From the NCBI RefSeq assembly GCF_900107135.1, contig NZ_FNOV01000001.1, positions 1 through 64,000 on the forward strand: DNA of 64,000 nt. Reading direction: 5' to 3'. Below, one piece after another: positions 7,601-17,700 of this stretch. Source of the DNA: Hymenobacter psychrophilus. GTDB taxonomy: Bacteria > Bacteroidota > Bacteroidia > Cytophagales > Hymenobacteraceae. The notes under the pieces were generated by a model. That model had not been told where the DNA came from. It saw nothing but the letters and a program-made list of their open reading frames with translations, and did no database searches. The translations under genes were made by a program, and so were the position numbers. The number at the start of each line of letters is the position of its first letter. The first letter of the stretch is position 1.

Positions 7601-9160
7601 CTATTGCTGGTCCCACCACACGGGGCGGGTGGCGTAGTCCACATCGAGGCCGCCAATGGCCCGCACGTTCTGCGGGTTGTACTGGGTTTCGGTGAGGGCC
7701 GGCAGCAGGCGGCGCGGAAACTTGCGCTGGGCCGGGTCGGTGGACACCGGGTTGAACAGCGGGTTCGCGCCCACCGGATAGGCCAGGTTCACATAAATAT
7801 CGGCGCGGTAATCCAGGCGCCGCATATCCGACCACGTTTCCGGGTTCAGGTAGAGCGCAATGTACTTCTGCTCCATAATGCGCTTGAGGTCCAGCTGGGC
7901 TTCGTTCTGGGCCACGGCCGCACTGGCCAGGTAGGCATCAATCTGCTGCTGGGTCAGCGTCGGGAAGTTCACTGTCAGGCCCTGCGAGGCGAACGTGCCG
8001 CCGCCCCCGATTTTGCGGATGTGCGCCTCAATGCCCTGGCGGTAGGCCCGCAGCGCCCGCGTTTTGTCGCCGAGGCGGAAAGCGGCTTCGGCCTCAATAA
8101 ACTTGACTTCGTGGTAGGTAATGATTTCGTGGTAGCCCAGGTCGCGGGCGTACCAGCTGGAGTAGAAGTCGGAGGCGCCGCTGGTCTGGGCAATGGGCGT
8201 GCCGCCCGACACGCCGGGGTTGGTGCCCACGCTCACGTTGGTGGCCATTACCGGCAGGCGCGGATCGGTGACGCCGGGGTAGGCCGCGTTGGCCAAGCTG
8301 CCATTGAGGTAGCGCAGCAGGTTCAGCGAGAACGTGGCGCCGGCAAAGTTGGCCCGGGTGGTGCCAAAAATGCTGGTGCTACCCGTTACGGGCGGCACGG
8401 CCACTTCCAGCTGCAACTGCGCGTCGTCGGTGGTGGCCGCAAAGCCCTTATCGACGGCGGCCAGCACAGCCTGAGGGCTGTAGCTGCTTTTTTTGGTGAG
8501 GTGCTGCAGCTGGCGGGCCCGCAACGAATAGGCCAGCTTGATCCATTTCGAAACGTCGCCGCGGTACAGCAGGTCGCCGCTGGGGCTGGGCACGGTTACG
8601 TAGAGCGGGCGCAGGTTGGCCGATGCCGGCTTCAGCAATTCTTGCTCGCCCTCGTCGAGCAACCGGAAAATGGTCTGGTAAATCTGCTCCTGCGGGTCGT
8701 ATTTGGGCGAGAAATTGCCGCCCCCCTGAAATGCCTCCGTGAAAGGCACGTCGCCCATCATATCGGTGAGGTGCGCCAGGGACATGGCCTGCGTGATTTT
8801 GGCCGCGCCCACGTAGTGCGGCGAGCCTTCGGCCTCGGCCGCCGTAATAGTGGCGCGCAGGTTGCCGGAAACGTAGAAGTAGAAGTAGTTGAAGGTGTTG
8901 TTGCCGTTGCTGGTTGTGAGGTAATACTGGTCGGTGCTGGAGGCCGGCACCCGGCGCACGGTATACTGCGTGATGTAGGGCGTCACGAGCGAGGTAAACA
9001 TCTGCTGCTGGAACGCCTGGGAAATGCCGGCGGGCAGCAGGAAGTTGGGCGTGGAGCTGATGGGGTTGTTGGGGTCGGTATTCACGTCGAGAAAACTCTC
9101 GCACGAACTCAGGGCCCCGCTACCCACCAGTAGGCCGAGAACGATAAGGTATTTTTTCAT
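7601..9160 (-). CDS. SusD/RagB-family outer-membrane nutrient-binding lipoprotein
   Basis: A 519-residue protein starting MKKYLIVLGLLVGSGALSSC with a lipobox ending at Cys20, followed by the ESFLDVNTDPNNP opening typical of SusD-like proteins. TPR-like helical segments follow, including FIEAEAAFRLGDKTRALRAY with the usual EAxxRxG pattern. SusD-like lipoproteins form the lid of the SusC channel and bind the incoming ligand at the cell surface. This member resembles the group paired with peptide or small-molecule importers as much as glycan importers, so the ligand is open. It lies 115 bp downstream of the SusC gene on the same strand and 44 bp upstream of a lipoprotein gene, consistent with one transcript. 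Confidence 0.92.
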   Translation of the reverse strand: MKKYLIVLGLLVGSGALSSCESFLDVNTDPNNPISSTPNFLLPAGISQAFQQQMFTSLVTPYITQYTVRRVPASSTDQYYLTTSNGNNTFNYFYFYVSGNLRATITAAEAEGSPHYVGAAKITQAMSLAHLTDMMGDVPFTEAFQGGGNFSPKYDPQEQIYQTIFRLLDEGEQELLKPASANLRPLYVTVPSPSGDLLYRGDVSKWIKLAYSLRARQLQHLTKKSSYSPQAVLAAVDKGFAATTDDAQLQLEVAVPPVTGSTSIFGTTRANFAGATFSLNLLRYLNGSLANAAYPGVTDPRLPVMATNVSVGTNPGVSGGTPIAQTSGASDFYSSWYARDLGYHEIITYHEVKFIEAEAAFRLGDKTRALRAYRQGIEAHIRKIGGGGTFASQGLTVNFPTLTQQQIDAYLASAAVAQNEAQLDLKRIMEQKYIALYLNPETWSDMRRLDYRADIYVNLAYPVGANPLFNPVSTDPAQRKFPRRLLPALTETQYNPQNVRAIGGLDVDYATRPVWWDQQ

Positions 9161-9275
9161 TGAGATGGTCGGTTTTGTGGTGCGCCAGGCGGCTTGTTAG
9201 CTGATTGGTTGAGGGCCGTTGTACTGCGTGGTGCAACGGCCCGCCGCGTAGCCATTTGCCTGGCTGGCCAATGCT

Positions 9276-12200
9276 TTAAAAATTTACGCGCAGGGCCATG
9301 TCTACGCCGCGCGTGGCGGGGGTGCTGCCGTAGTCGAAGCCACCGGAGCCGCCGCCGCGGACGCCGGCACCTGCTGCCGCCGTTTCCGGGTCGGCGCCCG
9401 AGTAGTTGGTGAACAGCAGCAGGTTGCGGCCCGTTACGCTCAGTTCAACCCCCTTCACGAAGCCTTTGCCCAGCAGCGTAGTTGGCAGCCGGTAAGCCAG
9501 CGTGGCGTAGCGCAGGCGGGTCCAGGAACCATCTTCCACGAAGGCTAGGCCAGTGCCGCCTACCTGGGTAATGAAGTAGCCCTGCGTCAATTCCACGGGG
9601 CGCGTATTGGGCGAGTACGACCCGTCGGCGGCTCGCACCACGCCCTCAATTACAGCGGTTTGGTTGCGGTCCAGGGTTTTGTTGCTCAGGCCCGAGCGCA
9701 CGGCCAGCCACTCGTTGCCGTTCACCACTTTGCCGCCCTTGCGGAAATCGAGCATAAAGGCCAGCGAGAGTCCTCTGTAAGCCACCGTGTTCGTAATCTG
9801 GGTAGTGAACTGCGGAGCCCGGTCGCCGGCGTATACAAAGGTGCCGGCCACCACCGACGGATAGCCCGTGGTAGGGCTGATAATCACCTGCCCGAAGTAC
9901 TCCGATGCGGGGTCCGTCACGCGGGCGTAGTCCTGCACGCCGATAGACGTGATGGGCCGGTTGGGAAAGGCGCTGCCCCGGGCCACGTCAATCACCCACG
10001 AGTCCGATTGGTTTACCTCCGTCAGGAAGCTGGGGAGCTTTTTGGCGCGGTTCTCATTGTGGAAGAAGTTGGCCAGCACGTCCCACGTCAGGCCCGACGC
10101 CGTTTGCACGGGCCGACCGTTCAGGGCAATTTCCACCCCTTTGTTCGTAACCGTACCGCCGTTGATGTACTGCAGAATGTAGCCGGATGCCTGGCTGACG
10201 CGGGGGGCAATCAGCTGGTCGCGGGTTTCGGAGTAGTACACGCCGGCATCCAGGCCCAGGCGGCCCTTCAGGAACTGAAAGTCCAGGCCAGCCTCGTAGG
10301 AGCGGGTGCGCTCGGGCTTGAGTAGCGCGTTCGAGCCGAAGAAGCCCTGCCGGAAGCCCCCGAAAATGTAGGTGCTTTGGGCCAGCGGCGAATCAACGCG
10401 GTAGGGGCCGGTGTCTTTGCCCACTTCGGCCACGGCCAGCCGCAGCTTGCCGTAGTTGAGAATCGAGTTGTTATCGAGGCCCAGCGTGCGCGAAAACTCG
10501 TAGCCCAGCGTGGCCGAACCGTAGAGGAAGCCCTGGCCGAAGTTCTTGTTCTGGCTGGGCCGGGGCAGCGTCGACGACATGTCGTAGCGGGCGCTTACCT
10601 CGGCCGTTACCTGCTTGAACAGGTCGAGGTTGATGCGAGCAAAATTGCCCACCAGCCGCCGCAGCGAGTTGGTTGTGAGGGCCCCGCGGTTGACGGTGTT
10701 GTTGATGGAGTTGAAGTTGGGCGAGCGAAACACCAGCCCGATAATGTCGGTGGTTTCGCGCAGGCTCTGCTCAACGGAGTTGCCCAGCAGCAGCGAGCCG
10801 CTGACGTTATCGTTGAACGAGTGCGAGAAGATGGCCGTCAGGTTGGAGTTGAGCAGCCGGTTCTGGGTGGTCGTCTCCGAAATGCCGCCGTCCTGGTTGC
10901 CCGGCTGCGAGGTGCCCACCGCCCGGATGGAGCGCACCCGCTCGGTGTAAAAGTCGGTGCCCAGGTTGTAGCTGATGGTGGCCCATTTGGCGGGCTCGTA
11001 CGTCACCTGCGCATTGCCGATGAGGCGGTTGGTGCGGTCGGTAATCGGGTTGCGCTCCACCGTGAAGTACGGATTGTCGGCGTCGGAGCTGCCAATGCCG
11101 CCAATCAGGCGGCGGCGGGTGCCATCGGGGTTGAGGTAGTTGCGGGCGTCGTCGTTGCGGGGCCAGCTCAGCAAGCTCACCATGTAGCCGCCCGAGCCGC
11201 CAAACAGACCGGGGCCCTGCAGCGGCCGGCGGCCGCCCGAGTTCAGGTACTGCGCCGAGCTCTGGACCCGGATTTTTGGCGCCACCTGCAGCGTGCCCGA
11301 CAGGCGCACCGTGCTTTTGTCGAACTCCGAGTTGCGCGCCACGCCGGTCTGGTCGAGGTGCGAAGCCGAAAGCAGGAACGAGCCTTTCTCGGTGCCGCCC
11401 GTCACGGTCAGGTAGTTCTGGTAGTTGTAGGCCGTTTGGTAGAAGTTGTCCAGGTTGTCGTACACGGTTTCGCCGGGCGCAAACTGCGGCCCCCACGAGT
11501 TGCGCGTAGTGGCATCAAAAACGCCCAACCCACCCTGCTTATACACGCCCTGCAGCTTGGGCAAGCGGTTCACCTGGTCCACCGACACCTGCGTGCGGAA
11601 GTCCACGGTTACCACGCCGGACTTGCCTTTTTTGGTAGTGATAATGACGGCGCCGTTGGCGGCCCGCAGCCCGTAGAGGGCCGCGGCGGCGGGCCCCTTC
11701 AGTACAGTCATGGTTTCCACGTCTTCCGGGTTGATGTCGGCGGCACGGTTCTGCGACGACACCGAGCGGCCCAGCAGGCCGTTGAAGGCCGAGCCGCCAC
11801 CCGGCGCCGTCGACTCCGTAAACGAGGTATTATCCATGATAATACCATCAATGACGAACAGCGGCTGGTTGTCGCCATCGAGCGAGTTGCCACCCCGGAT
11901 AACGATGGAGGCGCCCTCGCCGGCCCCGCCGCCCGAACTCGTTACCTGCACGCCCGCCACCTTGCCCTGCAGGGCATTCACAATGTTGGGCTGGCGCGAT
12001 TCGATGATGTCCTTGCCGCTTACTTCCTGCGCGCCGTAGTTTACCTGGCGGCGTTCCTGCTTGATGCCGAAAGCCGTTATAATGACGTCGTTCAGGGCCG
12101 TCGCATCCTCTTTAAGGCTTATGTCAACCGAGCCACTGTCGCCGACGGAACGCTCCTGGGTAGCATAGCCGATAAAGCTGAAGCTGAGGGTGCTGCCTGG

Positions 12201-12416
12201 GGCCGCCTGCAGCGAGTAGCGGCCATCGACGCCGGTAGAAGCCCCGTTGGTAGTGCCCTTCACGAGCACCGTTACGCCCGGCAACGGCACGCGGTTGGCA
12301 TCCGTCACGATGCCCGTAATGGTGCGTTGCGCCGTTGCCTGGGCCCAGACCGCCGCTTGAGGCGACAGGGCCAGCGCAGCCCCCAGCGCGGGAGCCAGCC
12401 AGTAGAGTTTCTTCAT
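9276..12416 (-). CDS. SusC/RagA TonB-linked outer-membrane transporter
   Basis: A 1,046-residue outer-membrane transporter. The start at 12416 (MKKLYWLAPALGAALALS) gives a proper signal peptide; the frame extends 37 codons upstream but that part is not protein-like. Order: signal peptide, carboxypeptidase-regulatory-like beta domain (RTITGIVTDANRVPLPGVTV), TonB-contact segment, plug domain with the SusC signature region (NALQGKVAGVQVTSS and the ADINPEDVETMTVLKGPAAA block), then the 22-strand barrel ending in a terminal Phe (MALRVNF). It imports its ligand with energy from TonB-ExbBD and is capped by the SusD partner encoded next. It is divergent from the NagB-fusion gene. Confidence 0.96.
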   Translation of the reverse strand: MKKLYWLAPALGAALALSPQAAVWAQATAQRTITGIVTDANRVPLPGVTVLVKGTTNGASTGVDGRYSLQAAPGSTLSFSFIGYATQERSVGDSGSVDISLKEDATALNDVIITAFGIKQERRQVNYGAQEVSGKDIIESRQPNIVNALQGKVAGVQVTSSGGGAGEGASIVIRGGNSLDGDNQPLFVIDGIIMDNTSFTESTAPGGGSAFNGLLGRSVSSQNRAADINPEDVETMTVLKGPAAAALYGLRAANGAVIITTKKGKSGVVTVDFRTQVSVDQVNRLPKLQGVYKQGGLGVFDATTRNSWGPQFAPGETVYDNLDNFYQTAYNYQNYLTVTGGTEKGSFLLSASHLDQTGVARNSEFDKSTVRLSGTLQVAPKIRVQSSAQYLNSGGRRPLQGPGLFGGSGGYMVSLLSWPRNDDARNYLNPDGTRRRLIGGIGSSDADNPYFTVERNPITDRTNRLIGNAQVTYEPAKWATISYNLGTDFYTERVRSIRAVGTSQPGNQDGGISETTTQNRLLNSNLTAIFSHSFNDNVSGSLLLGNSVEQSLRETTDIIGLVFRSPNFNSINNTVNRGALTTNSLRRLVGNFARINLDLFKQVTAEVSARYDMSSTLPRPSQNKNFGQGFLYGSATLGYEFSRTLGLDNNSILNYGKLRLAVAEVGKDTGPYRVDSPLAQSTYIFGGFRQGFFGSNALLKPERTRSYEAGLDFQFLKGRLGLDAGVYYSETRDQLIAPRVSQASGYILQYINGGTVTNKGVEIALNGRPVQTASGLTWDVLANFFHNENRAKKLPSFLTEVNQSDSWVIDVARGSAFPNRPITSIGVQDYARVTDPASEYFGQVIISPTTGYPSVVAGTFVYAGDRAPQFTTQITNTVAYRGLSLAFMLDFRKGGKVVNGNEWLAVRSGLSNKTLDRNQTAVIEGVVRAADGSYSPNTRPVELTQGYFITQVGGTGLAFVEDGSWTRLRYATLAYRLPTTLLGKGFVKGVELSVTGRNLLLFTNYSGADPETAAAGAGVRGGGSGGFDYGSTPATRGVDMALRVNF

Positions 12417-12615
12417 GGGGAAGGGAGAAGAGAGGTGGGAAAAGAAAAGACGCGTCAGGCAGCTAGCTTCGGAACTACGCCGGTAATAAAAGAGCCGGAG
12501 TCGGTAGCTGCCGTCCGAAAATAGCAAAACGGGTTACAGCAGCGGAAAAAGTTACGAATATGCCAATAAAGTTGAATGCTGCCTAATATGAAATTAGCTA
12601 TATTCGACAGTGCTT

Positions 12616-12623
12616 TATTTTTG
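12616..12623 (+). promoter_or_regulatory. -7 element TATTTTTG upstream of the NagB fusion gene
   Basis: TATTTTTG fits TAnnTTTG, with TTA at 12594-12596 nineteen bases upstream as a weak -33 box. It gives a leader of about 60 bases before ATG 12691. It lies in the 274-bp divergent region shared with the minus-strand susC gene; no clear operator was seen there. Confidence 0.45.
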
Positions 12624-12690
12624 GCATTGCGGCCGCCGCAAGTATTGCCAGCCGTTTGCCCTGCGCCTGTACGCTCTATACCACCTGCCT

Positions 12691-14616
12691 ATGTCTGCTG
12701 CTGCCACTCCGCCCGTTGCCCACGTACCCGTCCGCATCTTCCCCGATTCTGAGGCCGCTTCTCTGCAGGTAGCGCGCGAGCTGGCCGACTTCATCCGCGA
12801 GCGGGCCGCCCAGGGCCGGATGGCGGTGCTGGGCCTGGCCACCGGCTCGTCGCCGACGCGCGTGTACGAGGAGCTGGTGCGCCTGCACCAGTACGAGGGC
12901 CTGAGCTTCCGGAACGTGGTCAGCTTCAACCTCGACGAGTACTACCCCATGGCCCCCGACTCGCTGCAGAGCTACGTGCGCTTCATGCACGAGTACCTGT
13001 TCGACCACATCGACATCCGGCCCGAAAACGTGCATATTCCTGATGGCACTATTGCCGCCGACCAGGTCGCCGAATTCTGCCGCCAGTACGAGGAGCAGAT
13101 TCGGGCGGCCGGCGGCATCGACTGGCAGCTGCTGGGCATCGGGCGCACGGGCCACATCGGCTTCAACGAGCCCGGCTCGGGCGCCGGCTCGCGCACCCGC
13201 CTCATCACCCTCGACCATATCACCCGCACCGACGCGGCCTCCGACTTCTACGGCGAAGAAAACGTGCCCCGCCGGGCCCTCACTATGGGCGTGGGCACCA
13301 TTCTCGAAGCCCGCCACGTGGTACTGCTGGCCTGGGGCGAGGGCAAGGCGGCCGTTATTAAGCGCCTGGTAGAGGGCGAGCCGACCGACTCGGTGCCGGC
13401 CACCTACCTGCAGCACCACCCGGCCGTGCAGGTAGTGCTTGATGAGGCCGCCGCCGCCGAGCTGGCCCCTCGCAAAACGCCCTGGCTGGTGGGCGAGGCC
13501 TGCCACTGGCAGCAGCCGGCGCTGGTACGCAAGGCCGTGACGTGGCTGGCCCGCGAGCTGGAAAAATCCATTCTCAAGCTCACCGACGAAGACTACAACG
13601 AAAATGGCCTCTCGGGGCTGCTGGCCGAATCGGGCGAGGCCTACGCCATCAACATCCGGGTGTTCAACGAGCTGCAGCACACCATTACCGGCTGGCCCGG
13701 CGGCAAGCCCCACGCCGACGATACCTACCGCCCCGAGCGGGCCGCGCCCTTCCCCAAGCGGGTGCTCATTTTCTCGCCCCACCCCGACGACGACGTGATT
13801 TCGATGGGCGGCACGCTGCTGCGCCTCGTCGAGCAGGGCCACGAGGTGCACGTGGCCTACCAGACCAGCGGCAACATTGCCGTGTTTGATGAGGACGTGA
13901 TTCGGTTTGCCGAGTTCGTGGCCGACTACGACGAGCTGTTTCGGTTCGATGACCAGCCGGCCGAAAACCTATACCAGCGGGTGGCCGATTTCCTGCGCAA
14001 CAAGCAGCCCGGCCAGGTCGATTCGGAGGAGGTGCAGCAGATTAAGGGCCTGATCCGGCGCGGCGAGGCCAAGAGCGCGTTGCGCTACGCTGGCCTCGAC
14101 CCCGACACCCGCGCCCACTTCCAGGACTTGCCCTTTTATGAAACCGGCCGGGTGCGCAAAAAGCCGCTGGGCGAAGACGACATCCGGCTGACCATGGAGC
14201 TGCTGGAGCAGCTGCAGCCGCAGCAGATTTTCGCCGCCGGCGACCTGAGCGACCCCCACGGCACGCACCGCGTCTGCCTGGCTGCCATTATGCAGGCCGT
14301 GCAGCGCCTGCAGGCCGACGGCTGCCCCTGGCTGCCCGATTGCCGGGTGTGGCTCTACCGCGGGGCCTGGCAGGAGTGGGATATTGATCAGATTGAAATG
14401 GCCGTGCCCCTGAGCCCACTGGAGCTCACGCGCAAGCGCCGGGCCATTTTCAAGCACCAGAGCCAGAAGGACCGCCCGCTGTTTCCGGGCGCCGACCAGC
14501 GCGAGTTCTGGCAGCGCGCCGAGGCCCGCAACCGCACCACCGCCCGCCTCTACGACCAGCTTGGCCTGCCCGAGTACGAGGGCATTGAGGCCTTTGTGCA
14601 GTGGACCACGGATTAG
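12691..14616 (+). CDS. nagB: Glucosamine-6-phosphate deaminase fused to PIG-L/LmbE deacetylase
   Basis: A 641-residue two-domain protein. Residues 15-285 are NagB-like: FNLDEYYPMAPDSL carries the proton-abstracting Asp82, and GRTGHIGFNEPG (151-162) carries His155 and Glu160. Residues 355-600 are a PIG-L/LmbE zinc deacetylase with SPHPDDDVIS (362-371) and a later PHGTHR. NagB converts glucosamine-6-P to fructose-6-P plus ammonia; PIG-L proteins remove acetyl from GlcNAc-type sugars, so the fusion could process N-acetylated amino sugars in two steps. By alignment with the E. coli protein from memory, the Asp141 of the Asp-His-Glu relay is Thr153 here. ATG 12691 was chosen because the upstream 27 codons are not NagB-like. 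It is followed by a susC-susD pair. Confidence 0.93.
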   Translation: MSAAATPPVAHVPVRIFPDSEAASLQVARELADFIRERAAQGRMAVLGLATGSSPTRVYEELVRLHQYEGLSFRNVVSFNLDEYYPMAPDSLQSYVRFMHEYLFDHIDIRPENVHIPDGTIAADQVAEFCRQYEEQIRAAGGIDWQLLGIGRTGHIGFNEPGSGAGSRTRLITLDHITRTDAASDFYGEENVPRRALTMGVGTILEARHVVLLAWGEGKAAVIKRLVEGEPTDSVPATYLQHHPAVQVVLDEAAAAELAPRKTPWLVGEACHWQQPALVRKAVTWLARELEKSILKLTDEDYNENGLSGLLAESGEAYAINIRVFNELQHTITGWPGGKPHADDTYRPERAAPFPKRVLIFSPHPDDDVISMGGTLLRLVEQGHEVHVAYQTSGNIAVFDEDVIRFAEFVADYDELFRFDDQPAENLYQRVADFLRNKQPGQVDSEEVQQIKGLIRRGEAKSALRYAGLDPDTRAHFQDLPFYETGRVRKKPLGEDDIRLTMELLEQLQPQQIFAAGDLSDPHGTHRVCLAAIMQAVQRLQADGCPWLPDCRVWLYRGAWQEWDIDQIEMAVPLSPLELTRKRRAIFKHQSQKDRPLFPGADQREFWQRAEARNRTTARLYDQLGLPEYEGIEAFVQWTTD

Positions 14617-14788
14617 CGCGGATTTTACCGGATTACACGGATTTTGTAGATGCACTGCCGGCCGTGGGTTTGTTGCCGAACGATTGAACCTGGCAAATGG
14701 CTGCGTACCGTCATTTTTGCTACATTCTGTCCTGTTTTCTTCCTGTTCGATTCTCTTGTTTTTCGCCTCTCACCTAAACCCCACCCCT

Positions 14789-17700
14789 ATGCCAAACCAC
14801 TACTCTTTGCTCCGGCCGCTGGTGCTGCTCGGAGCCCTGGCTGCGCTGCCACTGGCCGCGGCGCGGGCGCAGGCTCCGCAGGCCTACACGCTGCAGGGGC
14901 GCATTGTCGATGAGCAGGGGCAGGGCCTGCCAGGCGTAACGGTACTCGTGACGGGTACTACCCTGGGGGCCTCTACCGATGCCGCAGGAAACTACCAGCT
15001 AGCCGTAAATCTGGCCCCTGGCCCTTACCGGCTCACGATTTCGGCCATCGGCTTTAAAACCGAAATCCGCCCTATCGCGCTCGGCAGCAGCCCCACGGTA
15101 AGCACCAGCATAACGCTGAACGCGGCCAGCCAGGCCCTCGACGACGTGGTTATTATCGGCTCGACGGTGGCCGTGAACCGCCGCGAGCTGGGCAACGCCA
15201 TCACCGTAATCGACGGGACGCAACTGCAGAAAACGGGTAGCGGGCAGCTGCTTAATTCCCTGCAGGGGAAGGTGGCTGGCGCGCAAATCGTGCAAAACTC
15301 CGGCGACCCTTCCGGCTCCATTTCGGTGCGGCTGCGCGGCATTACCTCGCTGACCGGCTCCTCCGACCCGTTGTACGTGATTGATGGGGTGATTGTGAGC
15401 AACCAGAGCAACAACGTGTCGCAGCGGGCTTTGAGCAACGATATCGGGGTGGCCAACCCCGGCCAGAACCGCCTGGCCGACATCAACCCCAACGACATCG
15501 AGAGCCTGAATGTGCTGAATGGGGCCGCCGCCGCCGCCATCTACGGCTCGCGGGCCTCCAATGGCGTGGTCATCATCAACACCAAGCGCGGCAAGGCCGG
15601 AGCTGCCCGGGTATCGGTTTACACCAGCTTTCAAATAAACGAGCTGCGCAAGTCGGTGCCCGTAAACACCTACGGCAAGCAGTTCGGCTTCGAGGGGCTG
15701 CGGCTGTACCCGATTTCGGGCGTGTCGGCGGCCCAGATTGCCGCCAACCCCGGCACCACTACCGTGGGCATTACCCGCGCCGGAGCCACGGCCCAGCTGG
15801 CCAGCAACCTCGTGGATGTGCCGCGCTACGACTACTTCAAGGAGATTTTCCGCACGGCTTCCGGCACCGACAACGGCGTTTCGATTTCGGGCGGCTCCGA
15901 GCGCACCCAGTACTTCGTGTCGGCCGGCTACCTCAACAACAACGGTATCATCGACGACACCAACTTCCGGCGCTACAACCTGCGCGCCCGCGTGGATCAG
16001 CGCCTGACCAACTGGGCCAAGGTGTCGGCCGGGGTGAGCTACATCAACAGCTCGGCCAGCGAGAAAGCCAATGGTAACGTTTTCTACAGCCCCATCAACG
16101 CCGTCAACATCACCAACAACATCTACGATATCCGGCGGCGCGACACCAACGGCAACCTGCTGGCCGTCGAGCCCACCCGCGTCAACCCGCTCTCGACTAT
16201 CGAGGACATGACGTTTACGCAGGAAACCAACCGCACCATCAGCGACCTGCAAGTCAACCTGACGCCGTTTAAGGGCTTTAGCCTCGACTACATTGTGGGC
16301 GTTGATGCCTACTCGCAGGTAGGCCAGGGCTACATCCGGCCCTACCCGTACCAGGCCACGGCCGGCCTGCCGCCCGCCCGCTACCCCGATGGTTTTGCCT
16401 CCGATGGCAACAACACCGAAATCAACCTCAACTCCGATATCAACTTGGGCTACGAGTACAATTTTTCGGAGGATTTCAAGCTCAATCTGCGCGCCGGCTA
16501 CAACTACCAGTACCTGCGCAACACGCTGGCCACCCAGCAGGGCCAGTTTCTCACGCCCTTCATTACTACCGTCCGGGGCGCGGCCACGGCCAGCGTGCAG
16601 GCCGATTACTCGTTGGCGCAGTCGACTGTGAGCGGCTACTACGGGCAGGCCACCGTGGGCTACCGCAACCTGGCCTTCCTGACCGGGGCGTTGCGCCGCG
16701 ACGGCTCGTCGCGCTTCTCGGCTTCCGAAACCAACCAGTACTACCCCAAAGTAAGCGGCTCGCTGGTACTTTCCGATATTGGCGGGTGGAAGAACGCGGC
16801 CTTCGCCCAGAAGTTTAACACCCTGAAGCTGCGGGCCAGCTACGGCGAGGCGGGTAACCTACAAGGCATCGGCCCCTACGACCGGCTGTACCAGTTCAAT
16901 GCTGTACCGTTTCCGCGCAATGCCCTGGTGCCGGGTGCGCAGCTGGCCAATAACAGCGTGCGCCCCGAGCGTCTCAACGAGCTGGAAGGCGGCGTGGACC
17001 TGGGCTTTTTCGGCGACCGGCTGGGCCTGAGCGTAACGGCCTACCGCCAGAAGATAACCGACCTGGTGGTAACGCGCAACCTGGCCCCGAGTACCGGCGG
17101 CTCGTCGATTGTGAACAACGTGGGCACGATGGAAAACCGGGGCCTGGAAGTGCTGCTCAACGGCACGGCCATTCGCACCACCGATTTCTCGTGGGACATG
17201 ACGGTGGTCTTCAGCCGCAACCGCAACAAGGTGCTGGAACTGCCTGGCTCGCTCGGCCTGGCCCAAACCATTTCCATCCCCAACTCGGCCGGGGCCCCGG
17301 TGTTTTTGCTCCAGGGCCAGCCGGCGGGCATATTCTACGGCTCGACCTACGCCACCAACCCCGATGGCTCGCTGCTACTGACGCCCCAGGGGTTCCCGCA
17401 GGATGAGCGCACCAGCGGCCAGATAACGGGCTCGGTAAATTACGTGCCCTCGCGCGGAGCCGACGGCCAGCCCAGCTACGCGCCGGGCACGGCCGTGGCC
17501 CAGGCCCTCATCGGCAACCCCAACCCCGACTGGACCGGCTCGTTCACGACCAATTTCACTTACAAGAAGCTGAGCCTGCGGGTGTTGCTCGATGCCGTGC
17601 AGGGCGTCGACGTGTTCAATGCCGACTATCGCACCCGCCAGGGCGTGGGCCTGGGCGATTTGGCCGAAAAAGAGCTGCGCGGTGAGCTGCCCCGCGGCTA

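Noticed and set aside
7604..9133. Plus-strand frame opposite susD
   Set aside because: Shadow of the SusD gene, which has a lipobox and family motifs.
10377..12524. 715-codon plus-strand frame opposite susC
   Set aside because: Shadow of the TonB transporter; no domain pattern.
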